Part shown: piece after piece, positions 56,787-64,000 of the stretch | How positions within the stretch are numbered: the stretch's first letter is position 1 | Layout: each line of letters begins with the position of its first letter | Origin: Xaviernesmea rhizosphaerae | GTDB taxonomy: Bacteria; Pseudomonadota; Alphaproteobacteria; Rhizobiales; Rhizobiaceae | Length of the DNA: 64,000 bases | Assembly: GCF_001938945.1 (NCBI RefSeq) | Contig: NZ_MKIO01000033.1 | Location: 30,244 to 94,243 of the forward strand | Direction: 5' to 3' | Made by a program: the position numbers and the translations under genes | Notes under the pieces: model-generated | Database searches by the model: none | What the model was told of the DNA's origin: nothing | What the model saw: the letters and a program-made list of their open reading frames with translations, nothing else

Positions 56787-57782
56787 ATGAATCTCGTTTC
56801 CTCCGAAATTCCGGGCCTTGTCTGGGCCTATCATTTTCTTCCCGGCGAGAGCCGCTGCCGGCGCATTCCGGCCGACAGCCCGGTTTCCGCGCTAAAGCCT
56901 GACGAGGGCTGGGTCTGGGTGCATCTGGCGCTCAGCGATGCGCGCACGCCGGCGCTTCTGGAGCGGATCTGCGATCTGCCGGCCGGTGCGCTGGCCACGC
57001 TCGGCAGCCACGACACGCAGGCCGCCATCGCCATCGAGGACGATGTGGTCCACGGCACGCTGGTCGATTTCGAGCGCACCTTCGACACCGAGACCAAAAC
57101 CATCGCCTGGCTGCATTTCGCCGTGGCCGAGAAGATCATCGTCACCACGCGGCTGCATCCGCTGCGCTCGATCGACCGGGTCAAGGCGGCGATCGAGAAG
57201 AACCCGCGCTGCGCTAAGCCGATCCACCTGTTCGAGATGATGGTGGTGGAATTCCAGCGCACGCTGATCGGCCTGGTGCTGGAACTGACCGAGGATCTCA
57301 ACGTGATCGAGGACGCGGTCTATGGCGAGGCCGGTCATAATGAGCAACCACGCCTGGCCCCCCTGCGCCGCACCGCCGTGCGCCTGCACCGTCACCTGCG
57401 CACGCTGCTGGCGCTCCTGCGCCGGGCGGCGACCTCGGAGGAGGACGAGGTGCCCGAGGGTTTCATCGACGTGGCAGAACGCCTCTCCGACCGGCTGGAA
57501 TCGGTCGACCGCGATGTCTTCGCCCTGCAGGAGCGCGCCCGCCTCCTGCATGAGGAGATCGACAGCAAGCTCTCCTCGGAGACCAACCGCCACCTCTACA
57601 TCCTCTCGCTGCTCACCGCCTTCCTGCTGCCCCCTACCCTCGTTACCGGCTTTTTCGGCATGAACACCAGCGACATGCCGCTCGCCGGTACGCTCCATCA
57701 CGGCACCTCCGCCGCTGCCTTCTTCATCATCCTGTCGATGGTGGTGGCCTGGATCATCCTGAGGCGCGTGGGCATTCTGTAA
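56787..57782 (+). CDS. CorA/ZntB-type divalent cation transporter
   Basis: This 331-residue protein has a large N-terminal soluble domain and two C-terminal membrane spans separated by the GMN motif (VTGFFGMNTSDMPL), the selectivity signature of the CorA superfamily. Length and sequence are closer to ZntB, a zinc transporter, than to CorA; the metal is not certain. The ATG at 56787 starts the usual N terminus; the ATG at 56751 is upstream and in frame. No riboswitch or operon partner is visible. Confidence 0.9.
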   Translation: MNLVSSEIPGLVWAYHFLPGESRCRRIPADSPVSALKPDEGWVWVHLALSDARTPALLERICDLPAGALATLGSHDTQAAIAIEDDVVHGTLVDFERTFDTETKTIAWLHFAVAEKIIVTTRLHPLRSIDRVKAAIEKNPRCAKPIHLFEMMVVEFQRTLIGLVLELTEDLNVIEDAVYGEAGHNEQPRLAPLRRTAVRLHRHLRTLLALLRRAATSEEDEVPEGFIDVAERLSDRLESVDRDVFALQERARLLHEEIDSKLSSETNRHLYILSLLTAFLLPPTLVTGFFGMNTSDMPLAGTLHHGTSAAAFFIILSMVVAWIILRRVGIL

Positions 57783-57916
57783 GGCACAACCCGGGCGAAG
57801 CCTTGAGCGAGCATGGCGTTCGCTCGCACAGGAAAAAGCCACCCGTGCCTGGAGCGCGGATGGCTGAAGTCTTCGTCAAAAGCCCAAGCTGCAGAGCCGG
57901 GCGTCGCCGACCCTGC

Positions 57917-58393
57917 TTACGGGGAGACGCACTGACGGCGCGGGCCGTTGTTGGGCTGGTAGGTGTTGTCGGAGGCGCGGTAGGAGCGATAGCGGTTCAT
58001 GCACCATTGCACATGGCTGTTGCCATAGGCGGCGCGCGGCGCGGCCGTGGCACCGCCGATGATGGCGCCGGTGGCGAAGGCCGCCAGCGGGAACCACAGG
58101 CCATTGTGATAGCGATAGCCCGGACGGCGTTCGCGATAGCCACGATGGCCGTTGTAATAATAACCATTACCGCGGCGATAGCCGTCGGCGCGGCGATCCC
58201 AGCCGCGATGATGGCGGCGCCAGTCGCGGTCACGGCGCCAGTCTTCGCGATACTGCACCAGATCCACCGGCGCGGTGGCGGCAGCCGGCGCGGGCGTTGG
58301 CACCGGGGTGAAAGCGAAGGACGGCTGGAACGAGGTTGCCACGAACAGGGCCGACAGGGCCAGCGGCAGGATCTTCATCTTGAAAACACCCAT
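57917..58393 (-). CDS. BA14K-like secreted protein, Arg/Tyr-rich
   Basis: This 158-residue protein has a signal peptide ([22 protein letters not shown]), a highly basic Arg/Asp/Tyr/Gly-rich middle (about residues 50-105, [18 protein letters not shown] and [19 protein letters not shown]), a short hydrophobic segment, and a C-terminal BA14K-like domain ([28 protein letters not shown]). BA14K was described as a Brucella lectin-like antigen; rhizobial members are numerous and uncharacterised. The ATG at 58393 follows AAAGGAGGAGC. An 18-bp perfect hairpin lies 45 bases upstream of the start. Confidence 0.85.
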   Translation of the reverse strand: MGVFKMKILPLALSALFVATSFQPSFAFTPVPTPAPAAATAPVDLVQYREDWRRDRDWRRHHRGWDRRADGYRRGNGYYYNGHRGYRERRPGYRYHNGLWFPLAAFATGAIIGGATAAPRAAYGNSHVQWCMNRYRSYRASDNTYQPNNGPRRQCVSP

Positions 58394-58437
58394 GGTGCTC
58401 CTCCTTTGTCTTTTTGATCTTCGACCGCCATCCGCGC

Positions 58438-58489
58438 CTGCATAATTTTCCCCCGGCATCGCCATCGATATCGGGGGAAAATTATGCAG
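58438..58489. repeat. Perfect 18-bp inverted repeat in a divergent promoter region
   Basis: Arms CTGCATAATTTTCCCCCG and CGGGGGAAAATTATGCAG flank a 16-base loop between the BA14K-like and GH25 genes. With no T-tract after it and a position 45 bases upstream of a start codon, it may be an operator, a 5' UTR stem, or an insertion-derived element. Confidence 0.75.
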
Positions 58490-58685
58490 CCTGTTGTCGA
58501 TCCCTCCGAATGCCAAACCGTCTGTTCGGGTCCGGATGCCTCGGGATCACGCGGGCGCTGTCGAGCTTTGTAACGTCGCCGCCGCCTCCTTGTTCCGCGT
58601 CTCGCCGCGATGCATCGCACGGCAGCGGCCAAGAGGTGCTTTGCGTTAAGCATCGGTTAACCATGCAGGCGCAGGCTGTGATGCC

Positions 58686-59702
58686 ATGATCAACCCTGTG
58701 TCCCGCCTCACGCCCGTCCTTCGCCTCGCGCGCGTCGCGCTCGCGCTGCTGGTGGCTGCGTCGGCGGCCGAGGCGGGAGGCGCGCGAGGCGAGACCATGC
58801 CCTGGCGCAAGGATACGCGGGCGCTTGTCATCGACGCCTACGAGCTGAACCTGATCGACTGGGAGGCGATGACGTCCGATCGCCGCATCGCCGGCTTCAT
58901 CTCCAAGGCCTCGGACGGCCTGCCGGAGGTGTTCGACTGTTCGGGCGCGCATAAGGGCGACAGCACCAATCACTGCCGCACCATGTGGCGCAAATATGCC
59001 GTCAGCCGCGAACTGTTCCAGACGCGCCGGCTGGTGGCGCGGGCCAAGGGCCTGCTCTGGGGGGCCTATCACCTGGGCCGGCCGGGCAATCCGGTGGAGC
59101 AGGCCAATCATTTTCTCGATTATGCCCAGCCACGGGCGGACGAGGCCATGGTGCTCGACATCGAAGGGCTGGATCCTGCGCAGTTCATGTCGCCAGAGGA
59201 TGCCGGCCTGTTCGCCGCCCATATCAAGGCGCGCACCGGGCGCTATCCAGTGCTCTATACCAACCACGCCACCGCCCGCTTCATCGCAGAGAACCGCGCG
59301 CGCTATCCGATCCTGTCGCGCCTGCCGCTGTGGTATGCGCGCTATCGCCCATCGACCGGCGAGGCCTTTCCCATGGGCAACTGGGACCGCTACTGGCTCT
59401 GGCAGTTTTCGGCCGACGCCAATTGCGGCCGCCGCCGCTGCCCCTATCGCGTGCCGGGAACGCTGAGCGATATCGACGTGAATGTCGCGCCCGCTGACCG
59501 CAAGGCTTTGAGCGCGGCCTGGGCCAAGGGCGAGCTGGTTCCGGAAAAGCCGCTGCCGCCGCGCCCCGCCCCGCAGCCTCTGCTGCTGATGGTCAGCGCC
59601 CGCGCGGCCGTGGGCAGCGGTGCCGGGCTGGCAATGGACATGACGGTCACAGGCGCACTGCCTTCGCCTGTGCTGGAAGCGGCGGATGTGTCACGACATT
59701 AA
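58686..59702 (+). CDS. Glycoside hydrolase family 25 protein (lysozyme-like)
   Basis: This 338-residue protein has a signal peptide (about residues 1-30) followed by a GH25 domain: VIDAYELNLIDWEAM, the catalytic AMVLDIEGLDPAQF (DxE motif), and WDRYWLWQFSADANCG near the end. GH25 enzymes are muramidases that cut peptidoglycan. A Pro-rich C-terminal tail (about 290-338) has no known domain. Two cysteine pairs may stabilise the fold outside the membrane. Confidence 0.9.
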   Translation: MINPVSRLTPVLRLARVALALLVAASAAEAGGARGETMPWRKDTRALVIDAYELNLIDWEAMTSDRRIAGFISKASDGLPEVFDCSGAHKGDSTNHCRTMWRKYAVSRELFQTRRLVARAKGLLWGAYHLGRPGNPVEQANHFLDYAQPRADEAMVLDIEGLDPAQFMSPEDAGLFAAHIKARTGRYPVLYTNHATARFIAENRARYPILSRLPLWYARYRPSTGEAFPMGNWDRYWLWQFSADANCGRRRCPYRVPGTLSDIDVNVAPADRKALSAAWAKGELVPEKPLPPRPAPQPLLLMVSARAAVGSGAGLAMDMTVTGALPSPVLEAADVSRH

Positions 59703-59904
59703 TATAGATACAATGGAATCTTACAGAAAAATTACTGAAAAATTGAAATAGTTTTAAGTATGTAATCTTTGAAATTAAGCATGTCCCAAGAGGGTTTTCG
59801 AACATCATTGAGTCAAAACCCCATTCATGCGAAGACCCATTTCAGCAGAGCCGCCGTTTTTCATCATGTTTTTTCCATGGCGCGCCGCTTTCGCAGGAGC
59901 GACA

Positions 59905-61572
59905 ATGACCACGCGCGAGATTGTGATTTCGACAACGACCACTGGCACAATGCAGGTGGCCGATGCCGATACGCTGATCACACTGGCCCGCACCGCACTT
60001 CTGACCACGGCGGCGGAAGGCTTCGTGGTCTCGGGCGATGCCACCAACCGGTCGATCGCGGTCGAGGGGGAAATCTCGGCGGGGGCGGCCGGCATCGTCT
60101 TCGGTTCCTCTCCGTTCGATCTCGACGGCACGATCCGCATCGGCTCGGCCGGTTTCATCCAGGCGGCCCGCGCCGGCATTCTCGCCATTGCCGACGGCAC
60201 GGAAATCAATCAGGGCGGGACAATCCAGTCCAAGCTTGCTGGTGTGGCCGCCAGCGGCCTGGCGACGCAGTTTTCCAACAGCGGCACCATCACCTCCTCG
60301 CTCGATGCGGCCGTCGACATCACTGGCCTTTCCAGCACGGTGACCAACAATGGCCGCCTGGCCGGCTTCCTGGACGGCCTGAGGATCAGCGGCGACCGCT
60401 CCATCGTGACCAATAATGGCTCGATCGGCTCGACCAAGGCAGCCGGCATCGTCAGCTCCGGGGCAGACACGACCGTCACCAACAATGGAACGATCGGGGT
60501 GCAGGGCCACGGCATGCTGATCAGAGGCGCCGGCGAGATCATCACCAACAACGGCAAGGTCGGCGCTGGCGGCAGCGCCATCATCGTCAGCGGCGCGGAT
60601 GTCATCGTCACCAACAGCGGCAGCCTCAATGCCGGCGCAGACGGCATTCTCGTGACCGGCGCACGCGCCATCGTCACCAACAACAAGGCGATCGAAGTGG
60701 GGGGCGATGCCCTGCGCATCCGCGCCGACGACGTGGTTGTCAACAACACCGGCACCGTCAAGGGCATGAGCGGGCTGGAAGTGGTGGGCGCCAATGTCAA
60801 GGCGGCCAATAGCGGCACGATCACCGGCTGGAAGGCCGGCCTCGGCGCCGTCGATTTCACCCAGGCCGGTAATGCCAGCTTCACCAATGACGGCACCGTG
60901 ACGGCCCTGGCCAAGCTGGCCTTCAAGGGCGGCAACGGCGTGCAGATGCTGGTCAATCGCGGGCTGATCAACGGCGATGTCGATCTGGGCGGCGGCAATG
61001 ACTATTTCGACGGCACCGGCGGCACGGTGAAGGGCAAGATCGCCGGCGGCACCGGCAATGACACCTATGTCATCAGCGATGCCAAGGCGCTGATCGTCGA
61101 GGGTAAGAACGCAGGGACCGATACGGTGCGCGCCAGCGTCAGCTATACGCTGGGCGACAATTTCGAGAACCTGACGCTGACGGGCGGCAACGCCCTTTCG
61201 GGCACCGGCAACAGCCTTGCCAACCAGCTCCACGGCAATGAGGCGGCCAATACGCTGAAGGGCATGGGCGGCAACGACCTGATCTGGGGGCACGGCGGCA
61301 ACGACATCCTGACCGGCGGCGCCGGTATCGACACCTTCTTCTTCGCGACAGGCGACGGCCGCGACACCATCACCGACTTCAAGGCCACCGGCAGGGAACA
61401 CGACGTTCTGGACCTGAAGGGACTGGCGAGCATCACCAGCTTTTCCGACCTGGTGGCCAACCATATGACACAGACCGGCAAGGACGTTCTGATCGACGGG
61501 CTGGAGGGCGACAGCATCCTGCTGAAAAATGTGAAGCTGGCACAGCTGGACAAGAGCGACTTTCATTTCTAG
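59905..61572 (+). CDS. Large RTX protein with beta-helix-like repeats
   Basis: This 555-residue protein has a long region of roughly 22-residue repeats (about residues 100-335), each carrying a TNNG-type turn (for example IVTNNGSIG, TVTNNGTIG, IITNNGKVG, VIVTNSGSL), a pattern that suggests a beta-solenoid. It is followed by RTX nonapeptide repeats (about 360-390 and 440-480, GGNDLIWGHGGNDILTGGAG) and a C-terminal module ending NVKLAQLDKSDFHF. The C terminus resembles that of the RTX protein at 20.8-21.5 kb and is probably a type I secretion signal. The ATG at 59905 follows CAGGAGC. Surface adhesin or matrix roles are plausible but not shown. Confidence 0.88.
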   Translation: MTTREIVISTTTTGTMQVADADTLITLARTALLTTAAEGFVVSGDATNRSIAVEGEISAGAAGIVFGSSPFDLDGTIRIGSAGFIQAARAGILAIADGTEINQGGTIQSKLAGVAASGLATQFSNSGTITSSLDAAVDITGLSSTVTNNGRLAGFLDGLRISGDRSIVTNNGSIGSTKAAGIVSSGADTTVTNNGTIGVQGHGMLIRGAGEIITNNGKVGAGGSAIIVSGADVIVTNSGSLNAGADGILVTGARAIVTNNKAIEVGGDALRIRADDVVVNNTGTVKGMSGLEVVGANVKAANSGTITGWKAGLGAVDFTQAGNASFTNDGTVTALAKLAFKGGNGVQMLVNRGLINGDVDLGGGNDYFDGTGGTVKGKIAGGTGNDTYVISDAKALIVEGKNAGTDTVRASVSYTLGDNFENLTLTGGNALSGTGNSLANQLHGNEAANTLKGMGGNDLIWGHGGNDILTGGAGIDTFFFATGDGRDTITDFKATGREHDVLDLKGLASITSFSDLVANHMTQTGKDVLIDGLEGDSILLKNVKLAQLDKSDFHF

Positions 61573-62049
61573 ATGGCGTCCCGGCGGATAACGTCGCCGC
61601 AGCGTCAGCTGGCGCCCCTGCGCCGGATCCTGTAAAAAATTGCGGAAAAGGCCGTGAACCTGTGCGAAACAGGTTGATTCGTTCCCGGGCGACTTTATGG
61701 ATGGGTCGCATCTTTCTAAGGCAAGTCGCAGGGCCGATGGCCTAAGCTCAAGGCCAGAACACGGGCAATGCGCCCAAAATTGTGTCAATAGCCAAGCTTC
61801 GCGAGGCCATTTCCAATCGGCCTGGACGGTGCCCTTGCAACCGGTTTCAGCGGCGGCCATGTAACGGTCACGCCTGCACATCAAGGGCTTGTCGCACCAT
61901 GCCAGGCCCCAAGATTGAGCCGGTGGACGGTTCCGCAACCCTGACAGGCCTTTCGCCGGCGCATGGCTCGCTTGCGTTAAATGTCTATTTCCTTATATTC
62001 TCCTCATGACCTTGCAGGCCGCGATTGGCCATGCATTGAGGGGACGATC
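61573..62049. other. Gap before the final GGDEF-EAL gene
   Basis: No gene is seen in this gap. It contains a small hairpin (AACCTGT/ACAGGTT, 61657-61675). Confidence 0.5.
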
Positions 62050-63603
62050 TTGCGGCTGCGGATAAAGCTGGAAATCTTGGTATGGCTTGTCTTGGTCCTT
62101 GGACTGAGCCTAATCACCATCGTGTTCGACCTGCATCGCCTCATGGACGATTATCTGGAGACAGGCGGCCATTCCTATCTGCAGGATCTGTTCATCGCCT
62201 TGAACATGACCGGCATTATCGGCCTCATCTATTCGGCCCTCCGGATCCGCGACCTGAACGCGGAAATCGACCGGCGCATCACCGCCGAGGACCGCGCGGA
62301 ATGGATCGCATGCCACGATCCCCTGACCAACCTTCCTAACCGGCGCGCTCTGGATGCCAAGGGCGGCGCTATCGGCCTGGCGCATGCGCAAGGCATGGGG
62401 CTTGTGGTCTACAGCATCGATCTCGACGGCTTCAAACGCGCCAATGATCTCTGGGGCCATGACTTCGGCGATCTCGTGCTGAAGACGGTCGCGCAGCGCC
62501 TGCTCGATATCTTCCCGGATGACCATGTGCTGCGGCTGGGCGGAGACGAATTCCTGATCGTCGCCAAGCGGGCCGGGTGCCTCGATCTCGACGCCACGGG
62601 TCGGACGATCCTGCAGCGCATCGGCGAACCCGTGCGCATCGGCCATAGAAGCGCGGATATCGGCGCGAGCGTCGGCTATGCGCTTTATCCCGAGGATAGC
62701 ACGGACCTTCTGACCGTGATCCAGGGCGCGGACAATGCCATGTACGAGGCGAAGCGGCGCGGCCGTAACACGGTCACGCCGTTCCAGGCGGAGATCCGCG
62801 CGGTGACGCTTAGGCGCGCGCGCATGGAGGGCGAGCTGCGCGCGGCGATCCGCATGCACCGGATCGTTCCCTATTACCAGCCGCTGGTGGACCTCAAGAC
62901 CGGGGCCATCATCGGCTTCGAGGCCCTGGCACGCTGGGAAATCACGCCCGGCCAGTTCATCGCCGCCAATGAATTCATTGCCCTGGCGGAGGAAACCGGC
63001 CAGATCGCCGAATTGACCGACAGCCTGTTCCGCCAGGCCTGCCGCAACGCGCTGACCTGGCCTGCGGGCACCGTCCTGTCCTTCAACATCTCCGCCATCC
63101 AGCTCAGCGACCGGCTGCTTGGTCTGCGCATCCTGACCATGCTGGCGGAAACCGGCCTGCCACCGACGCGGCTCGAACTGGAAGTGACGGAAACCGCGCT
63201 GGTCCAGGACCCGCAGACGGCGCGACTGATCCTGGAACAATTCGTCGGCGCGGGCATCAGCATCGCGCTCGATGATTTTGGCACGGGCCATTCCAGCCTG
63301 TCGCAGCTCTCCACCTACCGTTTCGACAAGATCAAGATCGACCGCAGCTTCATCAGCACCTTCGAGCATTCGGAAAAGCAGGACAAGCTGGTGCGCGCCA
63401 TCATCGCGCTCGGCGCCGGGCTCGGCGTGAAGGTGACGGCCGAAGGCATCGAGACCGAAAGCCAGATGGCAAAGCTCAGCGCGCTCGGCTGCGACATCGG
63501 TCAAGGCTACTTGCTGGGTCGGCCGGCTCCCCTGCCCGCGAGCGGCCAGGGCGTCGTGAACCACTATGCCGCATCGGCAGGCGCCAGCGCCCTCTCTGCC
63601 TGA
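62050..63603 (+). CDS. Membrane GGDEF-EAL cyclic-di-GMP protein
   Basis: This protein of about 517 residues has two membrane spans near the N terminus (EILVWLVLVLGLSLITIVF and LFIALNMTGIIGLIYSAL). It then has a GGDEF domain with the intact signature RLGGDEF and an EAL domain with GFEALARW, the Asn of SFNISA, EVTET, LDDFGTG, IKIDR, TAEGIET and CDIGQG. Both synthesis and breakdown of cyclic-di-GMP are possible. I choose TTG at 62050 because GAGGGG lies seven bases upstream; the ATG at 61981 is in frame but has no ribosome site. Confidence 0.9.
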   Translation: MRLRIKLEILVWLVLVLGLSLITIVFDLHRLMDDYLETGGHSYLQDLFIALNMTGIIGLIYSALRIRDLNAEIDRRITAEDRAEWIACHDPLTNLPNRRALDAKGGAIGLAHAQGMGLVVYSIDLDGFKRANDLWGHDFGDLVLKTVAQRLLDIFPDDHVLRLGGDEFLIVAKRAGCLDLDATGRTILQRIGEPVRIGHRSADIGASVGYALYPEDSTDLLTVIQGADNAMYEAKRRGRNTVTPFQAEIRAVTLRRARMEGELRAAIRMHRIVPYYQPLVDLKTGAIIGFEALARWEITPGQFIAANEFIALAEETGQIAELTDSLFRQACRNALTWPAGTVLSFNISAIQLSDRLLGLRILTMLAETGLPPTRLELEVTETALVQDPQTARLILEQFVGAGISIALDDFGTGHSSLSQLSTYRFDKIKIDRSFISTFEHSEKQDKLVRAIIALGAGLGVKVTAEGIETESQMAKLSALGCDIGQGYLLGRPAPLPASGQGVVNHYAASAGASALSA

Positions 63604-64000
63604 CAGGCACCGGGCTGCGGTTGTCCACCCGTCGACCATTCGGCTTTCGCATTGGTCCGCGCATGGCAGCTTGCCAAGGCACGCAACAATCTCTCCGATT
63701 CCACAGTAGACGACAGAATGATTTGCGGCTCTGGCTAGCCCTCCTCATCCGACCCTTCGGGCCACCTTCTCCCCGCTGGGGAGAAGAGACGTGCGGCGCC
63801 GCTTCGCCCCACCTTCACCCAGAAGAGAATGTGGTTTATGCATTTTTTCCAGCCTGTTGGATGGAGCGCCGTGCTATCGGCTGGGTCTCTTCTCCCCAGC
63901 GGGGGTCCGAAGGACGGGACGAGACCCGTGGCTCGTCCCCGGTCGGATGCCGGTAGGCAGACGAGGGGGCCGACGCAGCGCGCGAACCTTCGTGTCGTGT
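63604..64000. other. Repeat-rich intergenic sequence to the window end
   Basis: No gene is seen. Two related hairpin segments lie here: CTTCTCCCC/GGGGAGAAG at 63766-63786, and an inverted partial copy (CTCTTCTCCCC ... GGGG) around 63887-63905. They probably belong to an intergenic repeat family or to the edge of a larger element cut by the window. Confidence 0.5.

Noticed and set aside
59842..61938. A 698-codon minus-strand frame over the large RTX gene
   Set aside because: Open frames opposite repeat-rich GC-rich genes are expected; no protein features or ribosome site were seen.

Overview
The window is a GC-rich, densely coded stretch of an alphaproteobacterial chromosome, most likely from the Rhizobiaceae (Rhizobium/Agrobacterium group). 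The evidence is the gene order (ispH-thrB-rnhA; ctaC-ctaD-ctaB-ctaG-ctaE-DUF983-SURF1; pdxH, dnaJ-like, fabI, phosphatase, aroC; bioMNY; xseB and dxs), alphaproteobacterial families such as IalB, BA14K and DUF1344, and many copies of the short palindromic intergenic element found throughout rhizobial genomes. No rRNA, tRNA, CRISPR array or complete insertion sequence was recognised.

Layout. 1-8.2 kb: the end of an EAL-domain protein, a zinc metallopeptidase, CsbD, YqgE, a DsbD-like periplasmic protein, a 1-Cys peroxiredoxin, then rnhA, thrB and ispH. 8.3-16.8 kb: the aa3-type cytochrome c oxidase cluster on the minus strand (subunits II, I and III, heme O synthase, a 47-residue CoxF-like protein, the CtaG copper chaperone, DUF983 and SURF1), interrupted by a chloramphenicol-phosphotransferase-like kinase on the plus strand. 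17-29 kb: IalB, TldD, a GNAT acetyltransferase, a methyltransferase, a small RTX protein, a 25-residue membrane peptide, a membrane protein, a polysaccharide deacetylase, PdxH, a lipoprotein, a DnaJ-like protein, FabI, a histidine phosphatase and DUF1344. 29.5-42.4 kb: a CHASE-PAS-GGDEF-EAL protein, AroC, a YcaQ-like protein, the BioMNY biotin transporter, an orphan nucleotidyltransferase, a histone-deacetylase-like amidohydrolase, XseB, pirin and Dxs. 42.5-50.8 kb: OpgC-like, YnfA-like, a P-loop kinase, an MFS carrier and a quinone reductase divergent from a LysR regulator, then TlyA and an RlmD/RumA-type RNA methyltransferase.

50.8-54.4 kb is the most anomalous part. After the RNA methyltransferase gene come a divergent SDR/ArsR pair, a decayed partial copy of the 3' end of that methyltransferase gene, and an AT-rich island with a single 548-residue protein of unknown function. 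That protein has an alpha/beta-looking N-terminal half, a coiled coil and a distinct C-terminal module. It is the best candidate here for an undescribed, horizontally acquired system.

54.4-64 kb: a PHB-depolymerase-type esterase, an enoyl-CoA hydratase, a CorA/ZntB transporter, a BA14K-type protein, a GH25 lysozyme, a large RTX protein with a beta-helix-like repeat region, a membrane GGDEF-EAL protein, and repeat-rich sequence to the end of the window. The two RTX proteins, 39 kb apart, share a C-terminal module that is probably a type I secretion signal. Three EAL proteins point to cyclic-di-GMP control of surface behaviour.
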